Shown: in pieces, positions 23,664 to 31,512 of the stretch
Layout: each line of letters begins with the position of its first letter
Numbering within the stretch: the stretch's first letter is position 1
Source: Chryseobacterium oranimense
Lineage (GTDB): Bacteria; Bacteroidota; Bacteroidia; Flavobacteriales; Weeksellaceae
Length of the DNA stretch: 64,000 bases
Assembly (NCBI RefSeq): GCF_900129755.1
Contig: NZ_FQWT01000005.1
Span: forward strand, 248,001-312,000
Direction of reading: 5' to 3'
The notes under the pieces: generated by a model
Seen by the model: only the letters and a program-made list of their open reading frames with translations
Databases searched by the model: none
Told to the model about the DNA's origin: nothing
Made by a program: the position numbers and the translations under genes

Positions 23664-24416
23664 ATGAGAAAACTAACATTTTTATTTTTAGCCTTACTTA
23701 CTGTGGGGTTTATACAGGCACAACACCAAAAATCTAAACTTATGAAAAAGAAAATTTTGTTTGTCGTAACAAGTCATGACAAAAAAGGAAGCACCGGCGA
23801 AGACACCGGATACTATCTTGGCGAAGTTTCCCATCCGTGGGAAGTTCTTCACAAAGCAGGATATGAAATTGATTTTGTAAGTCCGAAAGGCGGAACTCCT
23901 CCGGTAGACGGATTCGATTTAAAAGATCCTGTGAATAAAGAATTCTGGGAAAATACAGAATACAAAAACAAGATCGATCATTCTTTACAGCCTTCTCAGA
24001 TAAATCCGGACAATTACAGTGCAATTTTCTACGCAGGAGGCCACGGCGCTATGTGGGATTTCGCAGATAATACAGAACTGGCGGGTATTGCTTCAAAAAT
24101 TTATGAGAAAGGCGGCATTGTATCAGCAGTATGTCACGGTCCGGCCGGTCTTGTGAATATTAAACTGAACAATGGAAAATATCTTGTAGATGGCAAAAAA
24201 ATCAATGCCTTTACCAACGAAGAAGAAGCTGAGGTAAAGCTTACCAATGTAGTTCCTTTCCTTCTGGAGGAAAAGCTAAAAGAAAGAGGGGCAAAATTTG
24301 AAAAATCAGGACTTTGGCAGAACCATGTGGTAACAGACCAAAGAGTGATTACCGGACAAAATCCTCAGTCTGCCAAAAGCGTAGGGGAAGCTATTTTAAA
24401 AGAACTTAGCAAATAA
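23664..24416 (+). CDS. exported DJ-1/PfpI-family (Hsp31-like) protein
   Basis: A 250-residue class I glutamine-amidotransferase-like protein of the DJ-1/Hsp31 group, related to glyoxalase III. The nucleophile elbow is AVCHGPAGL, with the preceding IFYAGGHGAMWDF block and the N-terminal FVVTSHDKKGSTGEDTG. The protein starts with a hydrophobic signal (MRKLTFLFLALLTVGFIQAQ), so it should be periplasmic or exported, unusual for a usually cytosolic family; a second Met at residue 27 (MKKKILFVV) could give a cytosolic form. It is the fourth gene of the mdaB operon and is followed by a hairpin. Function as a methylglyoxal-detoxifying enzyme or chaperone is inferred. Confidence 0.85.
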   Translation: MRKLTFLFLALLTVGFIQAQHQKSKLMKKKILFVVTSHDKKGSTGEDTGYYLGEVSHPWEVLHKAGYEIDFVSPKGGTPPVDGFDLKDPVNKEFWENTEYKNKIDHSLQPSQINPDNYSAIFYAGGHGAMWDFADNTELAGIASKIYEKGGIVSAVCHGPAGLVNIKLNNGKYLVDGKKINAFTNEEEAEVKLTNVVPFLLEEKLKERGAKFEKSGLWQNHVVTDQRVITGQNPQSAKSVGEAILKELSK

Positions 24417-24426
24417 TCAACTCATT

Positions 24427-24462
24427 AACCACAAAAGAGTAAAGCTTTTGCCTTTTGTGGTT
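24427..24462 (+). terminator. hairpin between the DJ-1-like gene and the next reductase
   Basis: Perfect 11-bp stem, AACCACAAAAG (24427-24437) and CTTTTGTGGTT (24452-24462), but without a T run right behind it. It may partly terminate or protect the upstream mRNA; the following aldo/keto reductase is still on the same strand 30 nt later. Confidence 0.45.
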
Positions 24463-24493
24463 ACATTTTAAATATAATTTTACTCAAAACAAA

Positions 24494-25477
24494 ATGGAAT
24501 ACAGAAAATTAGGAAATACAGAACTGGAACTGTCTGCTATTACTCACGGAGCATTTGCCATCGGAGGAAATATGTGGGGCGGAAATGAAAAACAGGATTC
24601 CATCAATTCAATTCATGCCTCTCTGGATCATGGCGTAACTTCTATTGATACGGCTCCTTTCTATGGATTCGGGCTCAGCGAAGAAATGATCGGAGAAGCT
24701 ATTAAAGGAAAAGACCGTACAAAAATCCAGCTGCTGACCAAATTCGGACTGGTATGGGACGGAAGCAACAACGGAAAAGGAGAATTTTTCTTTGATGCCG
24801 AGGATGAAGGGAAAACCCTTCCGGTTTATAAATATGCTTCAAAAGCTAATGTAATTAAAGAAGTAGAAGAAAGCTTAAAAAGACTGGGAACAGATTACAT
24901 CGATCTTTTACAGCTTCACTGGCCGGACAGCACCACCCCGATCTCCGAAACAATGGAAGCTATGGAACTTCTTATCCAGCAGGGAAAAATTCTTGCAGCA
25001 GGAGTCAGCAATTATACCGTTTCACAAATGCAGGAAGCTAACAGAACCCTTCATCTGGCGAGCAACCAGGTTTCTTACAGCATGCTGAACAGAGCTATTG
25101 AAGGCGATCTGGTTCCCTACTCTTTAGAAAATAATTCGGGAATTATTGTGTACAGCCCGATGGAAAGAGGTCTTTTGACCGGAAAATATTTCAAAGAAGA
25201 TAAATTAAAGGATAACGACCACAGAAATGGCTATTTTTCGCAATTTGATTTAAATAAAGTGAAAACTTTCCTGGAAAAAATAGAACCTGTTGCAAAGGAA
25301 AAAAATGCCTCTCTTTCACAGCTGGTATTACGTTGGACAACCATGCAGCCAGCAATTACCGTTGTACTGGCAGGAGCCAGAAATGCCCAGCAGGCTATCG
25401 AAAATGCCCAGGCTATGGCTATTGAACTTTCTCAGGATGAACTGAATTTCATCAATACAGCATTGAGCGAGATATAA
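24494..25477 (+). CDS. aldo/keto reductase (YajO/Tas-like)
   Basis: A 327-residue aldo/keto reductase. The barrel begins MEYRKLGNTELELSAITHG and has IDTAPFYGFGLSEEM (catalytic Asp and Tyr), LLTKFGLVWDG (Lys) and LLQLHWPDSTTP (His); the cofactor end is ITVVLAGARNAQQ. The chosen ATG at 24494 removes a 13-codon upstream extension with no family match. It follows the DJ-1-like gene after a hairpin and may be the last member of the detoxification operon, reducing aldehydes or quinones. Confidence 0.88.
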   Translation: MEYRKLGNTELELSAITHGAFAIGGNMWGGNEKQDSINSIHASLDHGVTSIDTAPFYGFGLSEEMIGEAIKGKDRTKIQLLTKFGLVWDGSNNGKGEFFFDAEDEGKTLPVYKYASKANVIKEVEESLKRLGTDYIDLLQLHWPDSTTPISETMEAMELLIQQGKILAAGVSNYTVSQMQEANRTLHLASNQVSYSMLNRAIEGDLVPYSLENNSGIIVYSPMERGLLTGKYFKEDKLKDNDHRNGYFSQFDLNKVKTFLEKIEPVAKEKNASLSQLVLRWTTMQPAITVVLAGARNAQQAIENAQAMAIELSQDELNFINTALSEI

Positions 25478-25484
25478 TATAAAG

Positions 25485-25656
25485 GCTGGAAGAGGGAGAT
25501 ATGAAGATGAAAAGTCTTTTAGTGTATTGATAATCAACACACTTCTGTTTTACTATTCTGAATGTAAAAGAGATTCATCCTTCGTCGGAAAATCAAATCA
25601 ATACAATTCCATCCGTTATCTGATCCGATTTCAATAACTCCACTTCCTCTTCCAGC
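25485..25656. repeat. spaced inverted repeat between reductase and cyclase genes
   Basis: GCTGGAAGAGGGAG (25485-25498) and CTTCCTCTTCCAGC (25643-25656) are inverted copies with a single mismatch that is a G-U wobble in RNA. The 144-bp interior has no gene. It has the size and form of a small nonautonomous repeat element. Confidence 0.4.
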
Positions 25657-25688
25657 TTCCTTTCTTTTAACTCATAAATCTTTAAAAA

Positions 25689-26657
25689 ATGAAAAAGAAC
25701 CTGATCAAAATATTTGGGTTAGTAACCCTATTGACTATCAGCAGCATTACATTAAAGGCTCAAACACTCGTCAATCCGGAAGACCAGTCATGGTATCCTT
25801 CTGCTTACGGTGCACAAGATGAGATCGGCGCAGCTAATCTGTTAACTCCTGAAGTCGTAAAACAAGCTTTAGGACTGGTAAAACAAGGTAAAACGCTGGC
25901 ACTTGCTGTCCCTATTGATAAAAATCTTCCGGCTTTCAGACACAGAAGTTTCAACTTATACAATATCCAGCCCGGAGAACAGGGAGGAAAAAGTATAGGT
26001 CCCAATAAATTTACCTTCAATGATGAGCTTGTGAACGGATGGACCGGAGTGGGAACCCAGCTCAACGGCATCGGCCACATCGGAATTGATAATATATACT
26101 ACAATGGAAACAAAGCGACCGACTTTGTAACTGTGGAAGGAGTAAAAAAACTGGGAGTTGAAAAAGTACCGCCTTTCGTTACCCGCGGTGTCGTTCTCGA
26201 TATGACGGCTCATTATGGAAAATCAATTGTACCCGGAGGAACAGAGTTTACTGTTGAAGACATCAAATCCGTTTTAAAGAAACAGAAATTAACTTTGAGA
26301 AAAGGCGATATTGTCCTGTTCAATACCGGATGGCTGGAATTGATAGGTAAAGAAAACAAGAAATTCCTGGAAACCGAACCGGGAATTGGTATGGAAGCCG
26401 CACAATGGCTTGCTGAGCAGGGAATTGTTGCCTTTGGAGGAGATACCTGGGCATCTGAAGTTTATCCCAATCCAAAGTCTAAGGAAGAATTTCCTATTAA
26501 CCAGTTTATGCTGGCCAAGAAAGGAATTTACAACCTTGAACTGATTGACAGCCGCCTATTGGTGAAAGATAAGATCTGGGAATTTCTGTTTGTTCTGGGA
26601 CAGCCATTGTATGTAGGATCTACACAGGTGAACATCAATCCTGTAGCCATCTATTAG
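25689..26657 (+). CDS. secreted cyclase-family protein (kynurenine formamidase-like)
   Basis: A 322-residue protein of the cyclase superfamily, which includes arylformamidases. It has a signal peptide (about 1-24, SITLKAQ). The family metal-site region usually reads HxGTHxDxPxH; here it is GVGTQLNGIGHIGID, an altered version with Gln and Asn in place of two residues, as in the larger bacterial cyclase-like group. Downstream blocks VVLDMTAHYG and VAFGGDTWASE match. The activity is uncertain because of these changes. It ends at a bidirectional terminator shared with the M4 protease. Confidence 0.8.
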   Translation: MKKNLIKIFGLVTLLTISSITLKAQTLVNPEDQSWYPSAYGAQDEIGAANLLTPEVVKQALGLVKQGKTLALAVPIDKNLPAFRHRSFNLYNIQPGEQGGKSIGPNKFTFNDELVNGWTGVGTQLNGIGHIGIDNIYYNGNKATDFVTVEGVKKLGVEKVPPFVTRGVVLDMTAHYGKSIVPGGTEFTVEDIKSVLKKQKLTLRKGDIVLFNTGWLELIGKENKKFLETEPGIGMEAAQWLAEQGIVAFGGDTWASEVYPNPKSKEEFPINQFMLAKKGIYNLELIDSRLLVKDKIWEFLFVLGQPLYVGSTQVNINPVAIY

Positions 26658-26675
26658 AATCTGATTCATCAAAAT

Positions 26676-26707
26676 AAAATAGCCTTCGAAATTCGAAGGC
26701 TATTTTT
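26676..26707. terminator. bidirectional terminator between cyclase and M4 protease genes
   Basis: A 15-bp stem pairs 26676-26690 (AAAATAGCCTTCGAA) with 26692-26706, flanked by A and T runs, serving both converging genes. Confidence 0.85.
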
Positions 26708-26726
26708 ATAATATTTTAAATATTAA

Positions 26727-28814
26727 TTATTTAATAACTATTTTCTTGGAAACAGTATTCCCTTCAGCATTTATTTTTACAAGGTACACTCCTGACTGTA
26801 TTCCGCTGCCATTCACCTTATTGATTCCTTTTTCAAGCTTCTCTGCCGGCTTGATCAGCTTGCCTGAAAGATCATAAATTTCATAATCTGCAGCACCTTT
26901 AATATTGGATTCAATAGTAAATTGTCCGCTGGTAGCCGGATTAGGATAAATTTTAATATTCTGAAGTTCAGATTTAGCAATTTCATTAACAGCGAGCAAT
27001 TTTGCACAATTACCAATTCCTACAGCACACCATGCATTTTCTACCTGCTGCAGTTCGTTGGAGTTTGCTCCATAAAGATCAATAGCAGCCTGCTTGGATT
27101 GATCATAAGCGTTAATATAACCGCTGTTCGCCGTAAGGTAAGTAGTCAAAGTCCTGAATGCGATTTTTTCCGCTTTCTGGATGGTAAGTCCTGTCACATT
27201 GAATGCAGTCCCGTTATCATTAGTCCCTGAACCACCCTGGGAAAGCAGATAAAACCAATAATTTCCTACTCCACTGTTTTTGTGCACGCCTCCGTGATCA
27301 TTGTTCTGGTTATATGGAGGTGCAGTACTTGCCCAGTTAGTCCCCTGATAAGTATCAGGCTGCTGCCCGCCAATCTGGTTGGAACCGGCATTAGGATTGG
27401 CCATATTTCTGAAATAATTAGCTCCTAAACCAGGATTAGGAATTCCCTCTGCAATAGTCCAGTTTGGATTTACATTGGAATAGAATTCTATAGCTGTACC
27501 GAACATATCCGCGAAAGATTCATTCAGGGCTCCGGATTCGGCCTGATAGGCAAGGTTAGCTGTTCTGCTCACCATTAAATGTGAATATTCGTGTCCTGCC
27601 ACATCTATTCCCACAATAGGCCCAAAATATCCTGCCTGCCCCTGATACAAGCCACTGCCATACACCATGGCTACGATTCCCTGCTGGTCAATTGCTGCCG
27701 CATTAGTCCCGTCAATTGGCGTTTGGCCTGCACCGGTGGTTGTATTTCTGTTAAAATTAATATTATAATAGTTTCTTATGATAGATCCGCTTCCGTCATA
27801 AGAGTTCCGGTTATGTCTGTTTACATAATAATCATGTGCTTTTTCCATTGCCCAATGCACTTCTACAGCGGGTTTAGTTGCCGCTGCCGTGTAGTTGGCC
27901 GTACTGCTGGAATATTCATTAATTGTACCTGTTAAACCTGAAGCAGCACTTCCGTTACCATCCCAGCCTGTTCCGTCAAGGGTATGTACGTTTCTTGCAT
28001 TATCCTTCAGACGGAAAGCTCCGTTGTAAGAATCCACAGTAATTTGCTGATTTCCTTTATAGTAGGTAGCACTCGTGGAAGAAGTATCCAGAAAAGGGCT
28101 TACCACAGATGTAATTCCTGCTGAAGGCTTAACGGTTGAAATATTATTAATAACAGGAGTTATATTATGATGATGAATTTTTTCTAATTTCTTTACAATC
28201 TGCTTTGTCCCGTTATCGATATAGTACATGTATCCCTGTAACGTTTTCAGAGAAAGGGCATCTATCTGGGAAACCGAGTGCAGCTCTACTCCTTTACCGG
28301 CATATACTTTTGTTATTACCTGCTCAAAATCTGCAAAAGTTATATCCGGTGTTCTCAGATCAGCATTGACAATACTTTCAACCTGTGCCTGGGTAAGAGG
28401 CTGCTGAACAGTCAGTTTGATATCCGGAGTTAATTCCCCGTTTACATAAGTTACTTTACCATCCTTTTCGTGTACAAGGATTAATTCATCTGCAACTTTC
28501 ACATTTTTAAAATAATGCTGAAAAACAGTATGCTTAAAACCCAACTCATCCGTTTTGGCACTAACCAGCTCAAAAGTATGGTTATCATCCGTTCCAAGCC
28601 ATTTTTTAAAATTCGTCGTGAGAAAATCCGTCGGAATATTCTGTCCGTTAAAACTGGCATAAAAATTCCCCATTGCAGAAGAGGTGGAAATTTTTGGCAG
28701 ATTCCTGATAGAAAGCTCGGTCTCTCTGTCCTGTGCGTGAATTAAAACAAGAGGAGCAGATCCCAAAGATAATGTGATGGCTAAAGTTTTAATAATTGTA
28801 GTTGTTCTTTTCAT
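26727..28814 (-). CDS. M4 (thermolysin-family) metalloprotease with T9SS signal
   Basis: A 695-residue secreted zinc protease. After a signal peptide (about 1-28) comes a propeptide of FTP/PepSY type (about 30-210). The catalytic domain has HEYSH near residue 408 (VAGHEYSHLMVSRTANL) and the third zinc ligand in ESGALNESFADMFG, with a late catalytic His in NNDHGGVHKNSGVGNYW. The C-terminus (about 620-695: IKIYPNPATSGQFTIES, YEIYDLSGKLI, GVYLVKI, SKKIVIK) is a T9SS type A sorting domain, so the enzyme leaves the cell by type IX secretion. The protease should degrade extracellular protein. It is monocistronic. Confidence 0.95.
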   Translation of the reverse strand: MKRTTTIIKTLAITLSLGSAPLVLIHAQDRETELSIRNLPKISTSSAMGNFYASFNGQNIPTDFLTTNFKKWLGTDDNHTFELVSAKTDELGFKHTVFQHYFKNVKVADELILVHEKDGKVTYVNGELTPDIKLTVQQPLTQAQVESIVNADLRTPDITFADFEQVITKVYAGKGVELHSVSQIDALSLKTLQGYMYYIDNGTKQIVKKLEKIHHHNITPVINNISTVKPSAGITSVVSPFLDTSSTSATYYKGNQQITVDSYNGAFRLKDNARNVHTLDGTGWDGNGSAASGLTGTINEYSSSTANYTAAATKPAVEVHWAMEKAHDYYVNRHNRNSYDGSGSIIRNYYNINFNRNTTTGAGQTPIDGTNAAAIDQQGIVAMVYGSGLYQGQAGYFGPIVGIDVAGHEYSHLMVSRTANLAYQAESGALNESFADMFGTAIEFYSNVNPNWTIAEGIPNPGLGANYFRNMANPNAGSNQIGGQQPDTYQGTNWASTAPPYNQNNDHGGVHKNSGVGNYWFYLLSQGGSGTNDNGTAFNVTGLTIQKAEKIAFRTLTTYLTANSGYINAYDQSKQAAIDLYGANSNELQQVENAWCAVGIGNCAKLLAVNEIAKSELQNIKIYPNPATSGQFTIESNIKGAADYEIYDLSGKLIKPAEKLEKGINKVNGSGIQSGVYLVKINAEGNTVSKKIVIK

Positions 28815-28971
28815 ATTTTTTTATTGATTTAGCAGTTAGTAGTAAAATGTCAAAAATGTTACAAATAGCATCACAATTAATGATAAAAAAAATAGAAATC
28901 ACATTATTTTTAACAAAAAACAGGAATAAAATTTTTAAACATAACAATCGTCAAACACCGATCACAACAAT

Positions 28972-29003
28972 AAAATAGCCTTTCAAAAACTGAAAGGCTA
29001 TTC
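28972..29003 (-). terminator. terminator after the AhpD-like gene
   Basis: A 12-bp stem, AATAGCCTTTCA (28974-28985) and TGAAAGGCTATT (28991-29002), 5-nt loop; on the minus strand it is followed by a TTTATTGTTG tail. Confidence 0.7.
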
Positions 29004-29023
29004 TGATAATTTTTTTACAGAAA

Positions 29024-29467
29024 CTATTTTGGAATGTCCATGTGAGTACTTACAGCAATTCTGTTCCATGCATTAATGGTCACAATAGCCATGATGATCT
29101 GTGCAATGGCTGCTTCATCAAAATACTGTTTTGCTTTCTGGAATGTTTCTTCTGTAAGGCCTTTATCGCTGATCAGGGTAATTTCCTCTGTCATCGCCAA
29201 AAGAACCTGTTCTTCTTCTGTGAAAAAATCTTTCGCTTCTCTCCAGCCGTTAAGGATGAAAATTCTTTGTGTTGTTTCACCATATTTAAGGGCATCTTTT
29301 GTGTGCATATCAAGGCAGAAAGCACATTTGTTGATCTGTGAAGCCCTGATCTTAATAAGCTCCTTCTGGATGTGGTTGAGTGAAATGGTCTGAAGATATC
29401 CTTCCAGTCCAAGCATAGCTTTGTAAGCCGCTGAATCTACGCTGGCAATATTTAATCTTGCGCTCAT
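29024..29467 (-). CDS. carboxymuconolactone decarboxylase-like (AhpD-type) protein
   Basis: A 147-residue all-helical protein of the AhpD/CMD superfamily. The redox motif is NKCAFCLDMHTKDALKYGE, with Cys-x-x-Cys and the proton-relay His three residues on, as in alkylhydroperoxidase D. It would reduce peroxides or regulate thiol redox state. It is third in a minus-strand run after a Crp/Fnr regulator and a DoxX protein, with 7 nt to the DoxX gene, a combination often seen together in flavobacteria. The specific peroxide substrate is unknown. Confidence 0.88.
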   Translation of the reverse strand: MSARLNIASVDSAAYKAMLGLEGYLQTISLNHIQKELIKIRASQINKCAFCLDMHTKDALKYGETTQRIFILNGWREAKDFFTEEEQVLLAMTEEITLISDKGLTEETFQKAKQYFDEAAIAQIIMAIVTINAWNRIAVSTHMDIPK

Positions 29468-29474
29468 ACTATTA

Positions 29475-29903
29475 TTATTTATGGGTTAAATGATCTATAC
29501 TAAAAAAATATTTCGGCTGAACCGCCAGTAAAAATGCTCCGGCACTTCCCACCCAGACGGAATAGTCAAGCGATGCCTTAATTCCCAATGCCATGGTCAT
29601 GGATAATGCAAATACCAGTAATAAGAAACCTGCTCCATAAGCTGCAATCCTGGTTTTCCAACCCACGAGAAGCATTAAAGGAAAAATTATTTCAAAAAAA
29701 GTAGCTGCATAAGCCGAAACAATACTTAAAGTTTCCGGAAGAAAAAAGGTGAGTTTTTTTGTATATGCCTCAAAATTTGACCAGTTTCCCCAGGCTGAAC
29801 CGGCACCCCAGAAACCGAACCTGTCCGCTACAGCAGAAAGCATGGTTACAGCAAGGGCAAGTCTTAAAAACAGCCGTGGAAACTTGATATTTTTGTCTGT
29901 CAT
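29475..29903 (-). CDS. DoxX-family membrane protein
   Basis: A 142-residue inner-membrane protein with four predicted helices: roughly 10-28 (LFLRLALAVTMLSAVADRF), 62-80 (IVSAYAATFFEIIFPLMLL), 86-108 (AYGAGFLLLVFALSMTMAL) and 115-130. The RxALaxxMLxAxxDRFG start is typical of DoxX. In some bacteria DoxX works with oxidoreductases in thiol stress and electron transfer, but biochemical roles are mostly undefined. It lies between the Crp/Fnr-type regulator and the AhpD-like gene, which suggests a redox-responsive operon. Confidence 0.85.
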   Translation of the reverse strand: MTDKNIKFPRLFLRLALAVTMLSAVADRFGFWGAGSAWGNWSNFEAYTKKLTFFLPETLSIVSAYAATFFEIIFPLMLLVGWKTRIAAYGAGFLLLVFALSMTMALGIKASLDYSVWVGSAGAFLLAVQPKYFFSIDHLTHK

Positions 29904-29966
29904 GATACTGGTTTTTAATCACATGACAAATCTCCGACTTATAATCGGTAAAAATCTTAAACTGGT

Positions 29967-30548
29967 TTAAGAACGTAATTTAGCTCTGATTTCGCTCAGG
30001 TATTCCGGCGTGAGGTTTAAAAAAGAAGCTATTAAATACTGGGGAATTCGCTGAATAAACCAGGGATACATCGTACTGAAATGGACATATAATTCTTCTC
30101 TGGACATTTCATACAAATAACGGATCCGCCTTTCGGAAGCTGCATAAGCTCTTTGATAGATCATTCTGAAGTAGCGTTCCATAACGGGATGTTTTTTCAG
30201 CAGAAGCTCCTGCTGCTGATTGTCTATCATAAGAATGGTAGAACGTTCCACCGCCTGGATACAAAAATCTGATTTGATCTGTCTTTCAAAAGCGAAAGTA
30301 TCCGTGATCCACCAGTTTTCTATGGCAAATTCAGTGGTCTGCTCCGCTCCTTTTTCATTAATAAAAAACTTTCTGAGACAGCCCACAGATACAAAATACA
30401 TTGATTTACAGATTTCACCATGAAGCATCAGGTTCTGCTTTTTTTTCACTTCCACTTCCTTAAAAAAAGAAAATATGGAAGCAAATTCCTCGTCTGTAAT
30501 CTTGATAAATTTATTTAAATGTACTTTGAAACTATCCATATTTGCCAT
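29967..30548 (-). CDS. Crp/Fnr-family transcriptional regulator
   Basis: A 193-residue regulator with a cyclic-nucleotide-binding-like N-terminal domain (about 20-125: FSFFKEVEVKKKQNLMLHGE, MYFVSVGCLRKFF, WWITDTFAFERQ) and a short C-terminal part where a helix-turn-helix is reduced (RIPQYLIASFLNLTPEYLSEIRAKLRS). No cysteine set for an Fe-S cluster is present, so it is not a classical oxygen-sensing FNR. An alternative start is Met4 (30539). It leads the DoxX/AhpD-like operon and is divergent from the DUF1304 gene, so it likely controls both, which is inference. Confidence 0.88.
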   Translation of the reverse strand: MANMDSFKVHLNKFIKITDEEFASIFSFFKEVEVKKKQNLMLHGEICKSMYFVSVGCLRKFFINEKGAEQTTEFAIENWWITDTFAFERQIKSDFCIQAVERSTILMIDNQQQELLLKKHPVMERYFRMIYQRAYAASERRIRYLYEMSREELYVHFSTMYPWFIQRIPQYLIASFLNLTPEYLSEIRAKLRS

Positions 30549-30556
30549 TAAGTAAC

Positions 30557-30587
30557 CAAACTTAACTTTATTTTTTTAGTTTTACAA
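30557..30587 (-). promoter_or_regulatory. promoter of the Crp/Fnr operon
   Basis: On the minus strand TTG (30587-30585), a 20-nt spacer and TAAGTTTG (30564-30557) match the Bacteroidota consensus exactly. The predicted transcript start lies within about 5 nt of the ATG at 30548. Confidence 0.75.
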
Positions 30588-30606
30588 TGTCAAAAACATT
30601 AAAATA

Positions 30607-30972
30607 ATGGAACTTGTTGCAAAAATTCTGATCGCAGTCGTTGCAATCGAACATCTTTATATCCTTTGGATGGAGATGTTCGCCTGGGAAACTAAAGGGA
30701 AAGAAGTGTTCAAAGCTGCATTACCCGCAGAAATGTTTAAACCTACAAAAGGACTGGCTGCCAATCAGGGGCTTTACAATGGTTTCTTAGCTGCCGGACT
30801 TATCTGGTCTTTTTTAATTAAAGATCCACAATGGCAGACGAATGTTGCGCTGTTCTTTTTGGGATGTGTTGCTGTAGCCGGAATTTATGGAGCAATTTCT
30901 GCTACCAAAAAAATATTCTTCGTTCAGGCTTTGCCTGCCATCCTTGCAATTATTGCTGTTTTATTGAAATAG
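30607..30972 (+). CDS. DUF1304 small membrane protein
   Basis: A 121-residue membrane protein with four hydrophobic segments (about 1-22, 48-68, 76-95, 101-119) and the DUF1304 signature EHLYILWMEMFAWETKGKEVF followed by NQGLYNGFLAAGLIW. The family has no established function; members are common beside stress regulators. It is divergent from the Crp/Fnr gene across 58 bp that contains the latter's promoter, so the same regulator may act on it. Confidence 0.9.
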   Translation: MELVAKILIAVVAIEHLYILWMEMFAWETKGKEVFKAALPAEMFKPTKGLAANQGLYNGFLAAGLIWSFLIKDPQWQTNVALFFLGCVAVAGIYGAISATKKIFFVQALPAILAIIAVLLK

Positions 30973-31512
30973 CCTTATAAGCTAAATTATAGGAGAACTT
31001 CCTAAAATAATCTGAGCGTCCATATTCTCTTAACTTTAATGATAAGAGAAAAAAAACCATGCAATTACCACCTTAAAAAATACTGAAAATCAATACTTTA
31101 CACCTGTAAAAATCCATTTAATATAAAATTCGTAAATTTGCACCGTCATAAAAACTGATATATAGTTTTTTGATGCTGGCAAGCATTTTGATCAAATGTA
31201 GCCATTCAAGTTGTTCAGTACACATATCTGTAATTACCTCATCAGTAATTTAATTGTAGAATCTATGTAAAAGACAAGCTTCTTTTACATGATACACTCT
31301 TTTTCTAGAGTATAATCTATTGAAATATTTAAAATAAACATAAGGCCACAGCAGGTCTTTATGCTGTTATTTTTTTGTTTAAAGCTTTTATCATTAAAGG
31401 CTTCGCAAATTATTTTATCCTATTGCCAACAGCAGGACAACTAAAACTAAATGCATATAATGAATTGGTGTACAATTCTTTATATCAAATTATTAATTGA
31501 AAAATTCTGAAT
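30973..31512. other. long intergenic region and structured leader of proVWX
   Basis: 540 bp without a convincing protein gene. TAAATTTG at 31133-31140 could be the -7 element of the transporter operon, which gives a leader of about 370 nt. The leader holds hairpins at 31173-31186, 31265-31290 (10-bp stem ATGTAAAAGA), 31348-31367 (ACAGCA/TGCTGT followed by seven T, terminator-like) and 31382-31403 (AAGCTTTTA/TAAAGGCTT), and a second AACAGCA copy at 31438-31444 that could pair with TGCTGTT instead. I cannot match it to a known riboswitch. Confidence 0.45.

Noticed and set aside
31025..31050. Terminator TTCTCTTA/TAAGAGAA after the DUF1304 gene
   Set aside because: The stem is followed by A rather than T on the plus strand and is AT-rich; it is not a convincing plus-strand terminator.
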